From: Solirubrobacteraceae bacterium
GTDB lineage: Bacteria > Actinomycetota > Thermoleophilia > Solirubrobacterales > Solirubrobacteraceae
Length of the DNA: 6,782 bases
Assembly: GCA_030149625.1 (NCBI GenBank)
Contig: JASLHP010000351.1
Location: 1 to 6,782 of the forward strand
Reading direction: 5' to 3'
Shown here: positions 1-6,576 of the stretch, one piece after another
How positions within the stretch are numbered: position 1 is the stretch's first letter
How the letters are laid out: every line of letters starts with the position of its first letter
The notes under the pieces: generated by a model
Databases searched by the model: none
Seen by the model: the letters and a program-made list of their open reading frames with translations, nothing else
What the model was told of the DNA's origin: nothing
Made by a program: the position numbers and the translations under genes

Positions 1-559
1 CCCCAAGGCTGACAAGCGCGCCGCAGCCGCCGGCTCGGCGCGCGGCCGCGGCGGCACGATCGGCCGCCCATGCCTTGGCGCTCGCTCCGAGATCTAGCCT
101 CACACCTGCTGGCATCCGCAGCGAGCACGCAGACCGGTCGAGCACGACCGTCTGCCAGCCAGCGCGCACCCGCACCGTGATCGCGCGCGTCGCTTCGGGC
201 TGTCCGCAGGGAGGGTCGAGCAGACGCCAGTCGCGGTCATATCCCGCGAGTTCGAGTGCCGCGCCGACCGTTGGGTCGACATCGCCGTCGCTCAGTTCGG
301 CCGCACGCAGGGCGACCTCCAGGGCCTCGATCAGCAACGGGCTGACGCGCGTCCACCGTCCCGCGCGGGCGTTCGCCCGCGACAGCTCGGAGTCCGCCCG
401 GAAACGGCTGCACGCGCGGTCGATCGCGCCGAGCTCCCGCTCGACCGCCTCCCGCGCGGCATCGATGGCCTCTGAGGACGTCGTGCGCAGCACGACGCTC
501 GTGCCTAGCGCCTCCCACACGCACGAACCGGGCGCGATGGCCGTCGCGGTCGCGAACAT
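1..559 (-). CDS. apbE: FAD:protein FMN transferase (ApbE family), C-terminal part cut by window edge
   Basis: ApbE enzymes use FAD to attach FMN covalently to a Ser/Thr of target proteins, usually outside the cytoplasm. I translated the minus strand from the ATG at 559-557 and found it open for 186 codons to base 1, so no stop is seen. Family signatures appear in order: a Gly-Thr near residue 19; a segment around 47-62 with SRFRADSELSRAN; DPTVG at 95-99; LDLGASAKAWAAD at 155-167; and the start of the VSLGGD motif (VSLG at 183-186) at the edge. Family members are usually about 250-350 residues, so roughly the first half to two thirds is present. No signal peptide or lipobox is seen, so this looks like a cytoplasmic or unexported form. 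The start lies 1 nt after the upstream stop (TGAGATG), implying translational coupling. The family call is secure; the protein it modifies is unknown. Confidence 0.93.
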   Translation of the reverse strand, partial: MFATATAIAPGSCVWEALGTSVVLRTTSSEAIDAAREAVERELGAIDRACSRFRADSELSRANARAGRWTRVSPLLIEALEVALRAAELSDGDVDPTVGAALELAGYDRDWRLLDPPCGQPEATRAITVRVRAGWQTVVLDRSACSLRMPAGVRLDLGASAKAWAADRAAAAARRAGGCGALVSLG

Positions 560-560
560 C

Positions 561-1142
561 TCAGGAGCCACCGGACACGACTGGAGCCGATTCTCCGGCC
601 GGTGGAGACTCTCCGGCGCCTGGAGATTCTTCGGCCGGCGGGGATTCGTGCGTCGGCGTCGTCTCCCTGGGTGTTGTGGATCCTTGCGCTGCGGCCGGTT
701 CGCCCGCAGCGGCCGGTTCGCTCGCTGCGGCCGGTTCGCTCGCTGCGGCCGGTTCGCCCGCTGGGGCCGGTTCGCTCGCTGCGGCCGGTTCGCCCGCTGG
801 GGCCGATTCGCTCGCCGGGGCCGATTCCGGTGAGGCCGCCGGGGTTTCCTGTGAAGGCGCCGCGGATTCGTGGGCCGAAGAGGCTCCGGTGCTTGCCCGC
901 GGAGGATGAGCGGGTGGTTGCAGCGAGTGCGTGCTTCTCGCGGAGGCAGCCCCGGCGTGTGCGCCAGATCGCTTCGCTTTGTTCGCCGAGGCGGTCTTGG
1001 CGGTCCTGCCGGGGAAGGCGTTCGCGGCTGCCTCGGCGAGCACGCCCGTCAGGGCGACGCTGCCGGCGACGAGCCAGCGATCGATGCGGCGAAGCTGGCG
1101 CAATGCCGCGTCTCGCGTATGGGTCGTGTGGGTCGGCATCAC
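561..1142 (-). CDS. Small single-pass membrane protein with Ala/Pro/Glu hexapeptide-repeat tail
   Basis: I do not recognise a named family; this is a 193-residue hypothetical protein. An Arg-rich N-terminus (residues 15-22) leads into one hydrophobic segment at about 23-43 and then a basic stretch to about 58. The rest is low complexity: Ala, Pro, Ser and Glu, with hexapeptides of the type A-(S/G)-E-P-A-(A/P) at about 107-153 and a second type, GESPPA-like, at about 167-186. No catalytic or cofactor motif is visible. The start is either GTG at 1142 or the adjacent ATG at 1139, 3 or 6 nt after the cytochrome stop. No Shine-Dalgarno is seen, so coupled translation is likely. Its place between the cytochrome and apbE suggests a membrane accessory of the redox module, with the tail as a spacer or tether. 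The reading frame is supported by tight packing with both neighbours and by the coherent membrane segment. Topology is ambiguous because basic residues flank both sides of the helix. Confidence 0.82.
   Translation of the reverse strand: MMPTHTTHTRDAALRQLRRIDRWLVAGSVALTGVLAEAAANAFPGRTAKTASANKAKRSGAHAGAASARSTHSLQPPAHPPRASTGASSAHESAAPSQETPAASPESAPASESAPAGEPAAASEPAPAGEPAAASEPAAASEPAAAGEPAAAQGSTTPRETTPTHESPPAEESPGAGESPPAGESAPVVSGGS
589..642. repeat. 18-bp tandem repeat, three units
   Basis: Three adjacent imperfect 18-bp units lie at 589-606, 607-624 and 625-642. They encode the (P/G)-x-A-(G/E)-E-S-P type hexapeptides near the C-terminus of the small membrane protein. The period keeps the reading frame. 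The units differ at several bases, so the duplication is not very recent. Confidence 0.75.
691..834. repeat. 18-bp tandem repeat, about eight units
   Basis: Exact 18-bp periodicity starts at 691, with units at 691, 709, 727, 745, 763, 781, 799 and 817. The consensus on the plus strand is GCGGCCGGTTCGCYCGCT. Units 2 and 3 are identical; the last two drift (GGGGCCGATT...). On the minus strand each unit encodes Ala-(Ser/Gly)-Glu-Pro-Ala-(Ala/Pro). Near-identical units suggest copy-number change by slippage or unequal recombination. Confidence 0.9.
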
Positions 1143-1145
1143 GAG

Positions 1146-1835
1146 TCAACGGTGGTGGAACAGACCAGACCCGTGCAGCCACGGACCGAACTCGGGGATC
1201 ACGAGGATCGCCAACACCACGCCCGCTGCCAGAGCGCCGCCGAGTGCCAGCACGCGGCCCGCCCGCCCGGTGATGTCACCGCCCAAATCCTCGTAGTCGT
1301 AGTTCGCCAAGCGGCCGTAGTCGGCGCGCAGCGCCTTTGGCATCGAGGGCAGGTGCCCGATCACATGGATCGCCATGAACGCGACCCATACGAAGAAACC
1401 GTCCTTGTGGATCGGGAACCACGTGGAGCGGGCCGAGGGCCCGGCGAACAAGAGCACGACGCCGCTGACGACCACGACGAGCGTGGAGAGCACCACCATC
1501 GGCGCGAGCAGCCGCAACGGCCACCGCGGCGGCCCCTTTGCGCGGTAGCGCAAGTTACCGGTGTAATAGCGCGCGAATCGGTACCCGGTGCTCGCGAGCT
1601 TGATCAGCACGGGGGGGATCAGCAGCATCCCCACGAACAGGTGCACCGACATCAGCTGACCGATGCGCAGGATCGTCACGCCGATCACCGCCAAAAGGAC
1701 GATCAACGCAGCTCCGACGACGCTCGTGAGACGCTCGTTGCCACTCGTCCCTCCGCCGATCAGGCGTTCAGCGCCGGTGCGCGCGGAGCCTTCTCGCACA
1801 GCTTCCGCGGATGTCCGCTCGTGGCTGACTGCCAT
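1146..1835 (-). CDS. Membrane cytochrome b-like protein (b561/ferric-reductase-like, five helices)
   Basis: Probable integral membrane heme protein passing electrons across or within the membrane. The 229-residue product has an approximately 36-residue hydrophilic N-terminus and hydrophobic segments at about 37-57, 64-84, 110-131, 145-162 and 194-213. Candidate heme ligands are His65 at the start of helix 2, and His143, His157 and His161 (HKDGFFVWVAFMAIHVIGH region) in and before helix 4. Helix-embedded histidines of this sort are typical of b-type cytochromes. The segment HLFVGMLLIPPVLIKLASTGYRF region and the RAKGPP loop fit, from memory, actinobacterial cytochrome b-like proteins encoded beside apbE. 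The ATG at 1835 has no clear Shine-Dalgarno ahead of it, so a leaderless transcript is possible. It is the first gene of the operon and lies divergently from the response regulator. Which heme type it binds, and how many, cannot be told from sequence; the substrate or partner is unknown. Confidence 0.85.
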   Translation of the reverse strand: MAVSHERTSAEAVREGSARTGAERLIGGGTSGNERLTSVVGAALIVLLAVIGVTILRIGQLMSVHLFVGMLLIPPVLIKLASTGYRFARYYTGNLRYRAKGPPRWPLRLLAPMVVLSTLVVVVSGVVLLFAGPSARSTWFPIHKDGFFVWVAFMAIHVIGHLPSMPKALRADYGRLANYDYEDLGGDITGRAGRVLALGGALAAGVVLAILVIPEFGPWLHGSGLFHHR

Positions 1836-1879
1836 GTCAGCAGTGTCTGGAGGGTCGCTAAGGAGCGCATAACCAGCCG

Positions 1880-1893
1880 ATGAGAAAGCTCAT
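1880..1893. promoter_or_regulatory. Short palindrome in divergent intergenic region, possible operator
   Basis: ATGAG-AAAG-CTCAT is a perfect 5-bp inverted repeat with a 4-nt spacer, sitting near the middle of the 110-bp region between the cytochrome and response-regulator genes. It is well placed to bind a regulator of both directions. OmpR-type regulators more often bind direct repeats, and a 5-bp arm can arise by chance, so this is a weak call. Confidence 0.25.
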
Positions 1894-1933
1894 GTAATGG
1901 GCCCCGCAAGCAGACCGGCTGTGCGGCGAGGCC

Positions 1934-1939
1934 TATCCT
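1934..1939 (+). promoter_or_regulatory. Possible -10 element for a leaderless response-regulator mRNA
   Basis: TATCCT matches TATAAT at four of six positions, including the T1, A2 and final T. It ends 6 nt before the response-regulator ATG at 1946, so transcription would start at or next to the ATG. No Shine-Dalgarno precedes that ATG, which fits. No good -35 hexamer is seen. A competing candidate is TGTAAT at 1893-1898, which would leave a leader of about 40 nt. Confidence 0.3.
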
Positions 1940-1945
1940 TGAGCG

Positions 1946-2680
1946 ATGGCGACTACCGAGGATGCCGTGCTTGCGAACGGCGCCCCGGTAGGCGGGCTCG
2001 CGGCGCCTCGTGTGCTCGTGGTCGAGGACGAGCCGGGCATCGTGGATTTCGTGCGCCGCGGCCTGCAGACGACGGGGTTCGCGGTAGCGGTCGCCTTCGA
2101 CGGCATCGAGGGCGAGCGGCTGGCGCTGAGTGAGAGCTTCGACGCGATCGTGCTCGATCTGATGCTTCCAGGCCGCAGCGGGCTGGATGTTCTTGCCGCT
2201 GTGCGCGGCGCGAAATCGAATGTGCCCGTGATCGTGTTGACCGCTCGCGGAGAGGTCGAGGATCGCGTCGCGGGACTCGATGCCGGGGCCGTGGACTACT
2301 TGGTGAAGCCCTTCTCGATGGCGGAGCTGGTAGCGCGCGTGCGAGCGCAGCTGCGTGCCTACACACAGACCTCGACGACGACATTGAGTGCGGAGGGAAT
2401 CGAGGCGAACTTGCTGACCCGCAGAGTTCACCGAGACGGTAGAGCGATAGCCCTGTCGAGCACCGAGTTCGAGCTGCTGGCGCTGCTGCTCCGGCATCGT
2501 GGACGGGTGCTCTCGCGTGAGCAGATTCTCCGTTCCGTGTGGGGCTACGAGCACGACCCTCAGACCAATGTCGTAGACGTCTACATCGGTTATCTGCGCC
2601 GCAAGCTCGGGCGCCGCGATGATCCCGCGCCGATCTTCACGGTGCGCAGCGTCGGCTACCGTCTCGGCAGCACGAACTGA
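1946..2680 (+). CDS. OmpR/PhoB-family two-component response regulator
   Basis: Cytoplasmic transcription factor switched on by phosphorylation. The 244 residues hold a receiver domain at about 22-137 and a winged-helix DNA-binding domain at about 143-241. Receiver residues are all present: acidic pair Glu27-Asp28, phosphoacceptor Asp71 in LDLMLPG, Thr99 in VLTARG, and Lys121-Pro122. The effector domain shows the OmpR-type recognition-helix region (TNVVDVYIGYLRRKLG) and the closing TVRSVGYRL wing. There is an extra N-terminal stretch of about 20 residues before the first beta strand. No later ATG starts the protein better, though a GTG at residue 23 lies too deep in the domain to be the start. 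The stop is 2 nt before the kinase ATG, so the two are an operon. Its DNA targets are unknown; the divergent redox operon and its own promoter are the obvious candidates. Confidence 0.97.
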   Translation: MATTEDAVLANGAPVGGLAAPRVLVVEDEPGIVDFVRRGLQTTGFAVAVAFDGIEGERLALSESFDAIVLDLMLPGRSGLDVLAAVRGAKSNVPVIVLTARGEVEDRVAGLDAGAVDYLVKPFSMAELVARVRAQLRAYTQTSTTTLSAEGIEANLLTRRVHRDGRAIALSSTEFELLALLLRHRGRVLSREQILRSVWGYEHDPQTNVVDVYIGYLRRKLGRRDDPAPIFTVRSVGYRLGSTN

Positions 2681-2682
2681 CG

Positions 2683-4245
2683 ATGCGCTCGCTTCGCGAC
2701 CGGCTCGCCGAGGTCGGTTTGCGCTGGCGCCTCGCGGGCTGGGTCGCAGTCGTCGTGCTCGCGTGTCTCGGGATCGCGTTCGCGGCCGTCTACCGTGGCA
2801 CCGGAACACAGGTCGGCCACCAGATCGACACCGAGATCGCGAGCGACGCGAGCGTGTTCGCGCACAGCCTCTCGCTCGCGAAGCCGCGCTCGGCGAGACA
2901 GGCCGCACAAGACGCGGCGCGCTACGTCAACGGCCAGCCCTTCAGCTCCAGCTCCACGCTGTTTTTCGTGCTCGTCCCAGGCGCGCCGACGAGTACCAAC
3001 GTCCCAGAGCTGTTTGACGAAGGGCCACCCGACCAGGGCGAGACGGCCGCCGAACAGGATCAGGAGAACCGCCTCGCCGCACGCCTGCTGACCGTGCCCG
3101 ACGGCTACTCCACGCTGCCCCTGCCCGACGTGGGCAACCTGCGCCTGCTCAAGCGCACCGCGCGACTCACGGGAGTGCCGGCGCGCTCTCGCCGAGTCAC
3201 CATCGGCGTTGGCGAGCCACTGGCCCCGATCGCGCACGCCCAGAAGGGCGTCGCACGCGCGTTCGTCCTCGCTGGCGCTCTCGCGCTGCTCGGCGCGTTG
3301 CTCGGCGCGTATCTGATCGGCACCCGTGTGTCGCGTCCACTGCGCCGGATCGCGGCCGTCGCCGCCCGCGTCGATGCCGGGGACCTGCGGCCGCGCATCC
3401 ACGACTCGGACGCGCAAGGAAGCGAGATACGCGTGCTCGCCGACGCGTTCAACCACATGCTCGATCGGCTGACCGAGGCGTTCGCGGGCCAACGCGCGTT
3501 CGTCGCCGACGCCTCCCACGAGCTGCGCACGCCGCTGACCGTGATCCGCGGACAGCTCGAAGTGCTCACAGCGCAACATGACCCTCCGCCCGAGGAGTTG
3601 CGCCGAGTCGAGCGTCTCGTGCAGGCCGAGATCGTGCGCATCAGCCGCCTGATCGACGACCTGCTGCTGCTCGCCAAGACCGAACAGGGGGAGTTGCTGC
3701 GCACCGAGCCGATCGACCTGCGGACGTTCACGGACGAGCTTTGGCACGCCAGCACCCTGCTCGCCAACCGCCGCTTCCAGCTCGACCCCGTCCCGCCCGG
3801 AACACTGCGCGCCGATCCAGACAGGCTCGCCCAAGCCCTGCGCAATCTGCTCGCCAACGCGATCGAGCACACCAGCGCCGCGCGAGGGCTTGTGCTCATG
3901 CGAGTCCAGGACACGGGCGAAGACCGCATCCGCTTCGTCGTCGAAGACGACGGGCCGGGCATCCCAGCCGACGAGCGCGAGCGCGTATTCGAGCGTTTCC
4001 ACCGCACCGACGAAGCGCGCGACCGCGCCTCCGGCGGCACGGGCCTCGGCCTCGCGATCGTGGACGCGATCGCCAAAGCCCACGGCGGCACTGTGAGGGC
4101 GAGCGCATCGCCCGCGGGTGGCGCCAAAATGGAGCTCGAGCTGCCTCGCTTCGTGGCTGCGCAGCCCTCCATGGTCCCGCCGCGGACGCCGATACGCCCC
4201 GCGAACACGCTCGGCGATGGCGAACCAGCCAAGATTCCTCGCTAG
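2683..4245 (+). CDS. HAMP-domain sensor histidine kinase, partner of the upstream regulator
   Basis: Membrane sensor that autophosphorylates on His and passes phosphate to the adjacent regulator. Layout of the 520 residues: helix 1 at about 16-37, an extracytoplasmic sensor of about 150 residues (38-190), helix 2 at about 192-213, HAMP at about 213-265, HisKA at about 268-334 with His279 in SHELRTPL, and HATPase at about 377-490. ATPase boxes are intact: N box with Asn388 and Asn392, G1 DDGPGIP at 422-428, F box ERFHRT, and G2 GGTGLGL at 451-457. The sensor part has no family I recognise and contains an acidic, Gln/Glu-rich stretch at about 109-130. A proline-rich tail of about 30 residues follows the ATPase domain. 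The ATG lies 2 nt after the regulator stop without a clear Shine-Dalgarno, so translation is probably coupled. The signal is unknown; redox or envelope stress is a guess from the neighbouring genes. Confidence 0.97.
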   Translation: MRSLRDRLAEVGLRWRLAGWVAVVVLACLGIAFAAVYRGTGTQVGHQIDTEIASDASVFAHSLSLAKPRSARQAAQDAARYVNGQPFSSSSTLFFVLVPGAPTSTNVPELFDEGPPDQGETAAEQDQENRLAARLLTVPDGYSTLPLPDVGNLRLLKRTARLTGVPARSRRVTIGVGEPLAPIAHAQKGVARAFVLAGALALLGALLGAYLIGTRVSRPLRRIAAVAARVDAGDLRPRIHDSDAQGSEIRVLADAFNHMLDRLTEAFAGQRAFVADASHELRTPLTVIRGQLEVLTAQHDPPPEELRRVERLVQAEIVRISRLIDDLLLLAKTEQGELLRTEPIDLRTFTDELWHASTLLANRRFQLDPVPPGTLRADPDRLAQALRNLLANAIEHTSAARGLVLMRVQDTGEDRIRFVVEDDGPGIPADERERVFERFHRTDEARDRASGGTGLGLAIVDAIAKAHGGTVRASASPAGGAKMELELPRFVAAQPSMVPPRTPIRPANTLGDGEPAKIPR

Positions 4246-4264
4246 GACAGCGATCTCGTGGCCG

Positions 4265-6013
4265 TCATCCCGCCCGCAGCTTCGGTTTTTGCCCGTTGGG
4301 CAGCGTTGCCTTGCTCAGGGCCGCGGCGCCGACGATGATCGATTCGTGGGGTGCGCTGGCCGACGGGCTCTGCCGATTCAGGTAACTGACTTCGAACCCC
4401 TCGCTCGTCGCGCAGGAGCGCGTGAGCACGAACAGCCCGAGCGAGGTGGTTCTGAGCGGTTCGCGGGCTTTGACCTTGCGGTATACGCCCCAGTTGGCTT
4501 CGGGGCGGCCGCCGGCCTTGCATGTGCCGAAGCTCTCGATGGAGTAGAGGGCGGCCGGGGAGGTGACCGCGTAGGGAGCCGTGAACTCGACCTCGCTCTT
4601 GTAGCACGGGTAGAGCAGGAACGCGGCGTTGCACGCTGCGCGGGGCTGGGGCAGGAGCGTGAGATGAATCCTCGCGTGCAGGCTGCGTGTCGGGTGCGAC
4701 CGTCGCTGCTGTTCGACGATGTCCCTCGGCAGTGGCGTGGGGCGCGTGCCGGGCGGCTCGTGGATCGTGACGCTGCCGAGGGGCGTGGGCCGTGGCAGGC
4801 CGGCCGCGAAGCGGACGTATTCGACGCTGAACTTCACCGTCCGGCTGCATGCGTCGGAGAGAACTCCTCCCACGGGTATGGTCACGAGCGCACCGCGCTC
4901 GATGTCGGCGCGAGAGCTTGCTCCGGCGAGGCCGTGGTAGCAGACCGGCGCACTCACCGAGTAGGACTCGTCGGCATTCGTGACGGGGAAAGGCGCGCGG
5001 AAGCTGATCTGCGCGCTCGTGATCACGTGGTTGTGGATGTGCAGGTGGGTGCGCAGCGGCTCGCGCACAACGGGCAGCGCGGCCGGGCGTGGTGGCGGCG
5101 CTTCCGAGAGTCCGCACGAGGCCAGGCGCAGGTCGCCTCGGTCGACGCACGGCCGTCCCGCGTAGCTGTAGGTGACGGCGGTCAGCGCTCCGTTCGGGCC
5201 GGCCGGTGAGCTGTAGTTGCCAGGTTCGTCTCTGCCGTCGCTCTCGCTGACGCTTCCCAGCGGCCTGCCGCTGGTGTAGCGCTGCACGATCAGATACGCG
5301 CCCACGCCTGCGAGCACTGGCTCGGTGCGTGTATGTGAGCCTTCGCGGTAGGCGATGCTCACCGCGTGCGCTCCGAGCAGCCCGAAGGAGATCTCGCGGC
5401 GGTCGGCGGCCACGCCGGCGCCCGGGCGGGGGCTGGCGGTCGCGCTGAGCTCGAGCCCTACGCTGTCGCCGGCGTAGGTGGCGCCGGGACTCGAGCAGTT
5501 TCCGGTCATCCACCCGGCTGCGTTCGCGACGTCGTCTGGGAGCGCGTCTGCGGGCAGCGGGTGGAAGCGCCCGTCGTCGTGAAACGCGCCGTCGACCCCG
5601 AGCTGTCCGAGCTGGCCGTCATAGACGCGGCCGATCTGCACGCAGATGAGGCCGCGCGTGGTGTGGACGACGCGCATTCCCCACGGCAGGCCGCCCGCCG
5701 GGTCCGGCGCTCGCAGCGGGAGCAGCCGCGTTCCGCCCGCCACCGGGATGCCCTCGCCCGCGGTGGCGATCGGAGCACGCACCGTGCCGACCGGCGAGCC
5801 CGTGAGGATCACTCCGGTCGCCGCGAGCGTGATCGCGGCGGTGGCGAGCACGAGCACGAGCGCGACGAGCGCGACGCGCGCGTGCGCAGATCGATGGCGT
5901 AGCGGCGATGTACGCGCGAAGCGTGCACCGAAGAGCGCCGGCAGCAGCCGCCGCAGGTGTCGGCGACGGCCAGCCAGCACCAGCTCCCGCCCGAACCTGT
6001 CCATTGCGTCCAT
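4265..6013 (-). CDS. Large single-pass exported membrane protein paired with ECF sigma factor; possible non-classical anti-sigma or sensor
   Basis: I do not recognise a named family. The 582-residue product has a short Arg/His-rich cytoplasmic N-terminus (1-44), one hydrophobic helix at about 45-70, and an outside part of about 510 residues. All ten cysteines (124, 173, 289, 300, 358, 389, 461, 470, 498, 534) lie on the outside, so disulfides are likely. Two segments, about 330-421 and 470-565, look like copies of one mostly beta domain: both begin with a pattern like (Q/E)-(I/V)-x-F-x-AP-(F/Y)-x-VT and end with a strand near SVTI or SIIV. The start is the ATG at 6013, 2 nt after the sigma stop and 7 nt behind a strong AAGGAGG; an ATG at 6004 would be too far away. 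Gene order suggests it controls the sigma factor, but the N-terminus shows no His-x3-Cys-x2-Cys zinc anti-sigma motif. Function is inferred from position only. Confidence 0.85.
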   Translation of the reverse strand: MDAMDRFGRELVLAGRRRHLRRLLPALFGARFARTSPLRHRSAHARVALVALVLVLATAAITLAATGVILTGSPVGTVRAPIATAGEGIPVAGGTRLLPLRAPDPAGGLPWGMRVVHTTRGLICVQIGRVYDGQLGQLGVDGAFHDDGRFHPLPADALPDDVANAAGWMTGNCSSPGATYAGDSVGLELSATASPRPGAGVAADRREISFGLLGAHAVSIAYREGSHTRTEPVLAGVGAYLIVQRYTSGRPLGSVSESDGRDEPGNYSSPAGPNGALTAVTYSYAGRPCVDRGDLRLASCGLSEAPPPRPAALPVVREPLRTHLHIHNHVITSAQISFRAPFPVTNADESYSVSAPVCYHGLAGASSRADIERGALVTIPVGGVLSDACSRTVKFSVEYVRFAAGLPRPTPLGSVTIHEPPGTRPTPLPRDIVEQQRRSHPTRSLHARIHLTLLPQPRAACNAAFLLYPCYKSEVEFTAPYAVTSPAALYSIESFGTCKAGGRPEANWGVYRKVKAREPLRTTSLGLFVLTRSCATSEGFEVSYLNRQSPSASAPHESIIVGAAALSKATLPNGQKPKLRAG

Positions 6014-6015
6014 CC

Positions 6016-6576
6016 TCAGGCCTCCTTCATTCTCGTGCGGAGCTCAGCGAGCCCGCGGCTCACGCGCTTGCGGACCACCGACTTGGAGCACCTCAGGCGC
6101 AGAGCCAGCTCGTCGTACTCGGTTTCTTGGAGCACGCGTCCTTCGATTGCGCTGCGCTGCTCAGCCGACAGCCGCTCGAACTCGAGCAGCGCGGCGCCGC
6201 CCTCCGCCTCCGCCGCTCGCTGCTCCACGCGCTCGATGTCCTCGTCGCTGAATACGAGCGGCTCGAGCCCCAGGCGCCTGCGTGCCCGGTCCTCGACCTG
6301 TCCGCGGCGGATCGAGTCCGACAGCTTGTGGTGTGCGATCGTGAACAGCCACGCAAGCGCCGGGCTCCGCCGCGGGCTGTACCGCGGCAGGGCGGACAGA
6401 GCCGCGGCGAACGTCTCCGCTGTCAGATCAGCGGCGAGCTCGCGGTCGCCCGTGCGACGCAGGAAGAACGCGAGCACGGCGTCCACGCGCCGCCGATAGA
6501 ACAGCCCGAACGCCTCCGCGTCGCTCCTGCCCGCGACAAGCAGCGCCTCATCGGCACGGTCATCATCGACGCCCAC
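6016..6576 (-). CDS. ECF-type RNA polymerase sigma-70 factor
   Basis: Alternative sigma factor that directs RNA polymerase to a specific set of promoters. The 186 residues contain sigma region 2 at about 23-91 (core-binding DLTAETF at 50-56, and WLFTIAHHKLSDSIRR at about 76-91) and region 4 at about 131-181 with a helix-turn-helix (YDELALRLRCSKSVVRKRVSRGL). There is no region 1.1 or 3, and the length is normal for ECF factors. The linker at about 92-130 is charged. The start is taken as GTG at 6576. It is the only ordinary start codon in frame ahead of the conserved region: upstream the frame stays open to a TAG at 6735-6733 without ATG or GTG. No Shine-Dalgarno precedes it. The gene is followed after 2 nt by the 582-residue membrane protein, which is probably its regulator or sensor. 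Confidence 0.95.
   Translation of the reverse strand: MGVDDDRADEALLVAGRSDAEAFGLFYRRRVDAVLAFFLRRTGDRELAADLTAETFAAALSALPRYSPRRSPALAWLFTIAHHKLSDSIRRGQVEDRARRRLGLEPLVFSDEDIERVEQRAAEAEGGAALLEFERLSAEQRSAIEGRVLQETEYDELALRLRCSKSVVRKRVSRGLAELRTRMKEA
6021..6027 (-). promoter_or_regulatory. Strong Shine-Dalgarno of the 582-residue membrane protein gene
   Basis: AAGGAGG on the minus strand lies inside the last codons of the sigma gene, 7 nt before the ATG at 6013. It settles the choice of that ATG over the in-frame ATG at 6004. It is the only consensus ribosome binding site I see in the window. The downstream protein may therefore be translated more strongly than, or independently of, the sigma factor. 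Confidence 0.8.

Noticed and set aside
75..833. Long plus-strand open frame ending in Gly-Arg-Phe-Ala-Arg type repeats
   Set aside because: It lies antisense to apbE and to the repeat tail of the small membrane protein. Its repeats are just the 18-bp DNA repeat read on the other strand, and its composition is Arg/Ser-rich as expected for a GC-rich shadow frame.
876..893. Thr-Gly-Ala-Ser at residues 85-88 of the small membrane protein, resembling the core of the flavinylation motif
   Set aside because: The Asp expected three residues before the core is an Arg here, and there is no FMN_bind domain around it. In an Ala/Ser/Thr/Gly-rich tail such a tetrapeptide is likely by chance.
870..1883. 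337-codon plus-strand open frame
   Set aside because: It is antisense to the cytochrome gene, whose product shows coherent membrane helices, whereas this translation is Arg/His/Gln-rich without a recognisable domain.
2656..4083. 475-codon minus-strand open frame
   Set aside because: It is antisense to the histidine kinase, which has every expected motif; a mirror frame in GC-rich DNA explains it.
4290..4302. TGCCC-GTT-GGGCA hairpin near the 3' end of the 582-residue gene, next to a run of five T
   Set aside because: On the plus strand the T-run comes before the hairpin, and on the minus strand the hairpin is followed by A residues inside the gene, so neither direction gives an intrinsic terminator.
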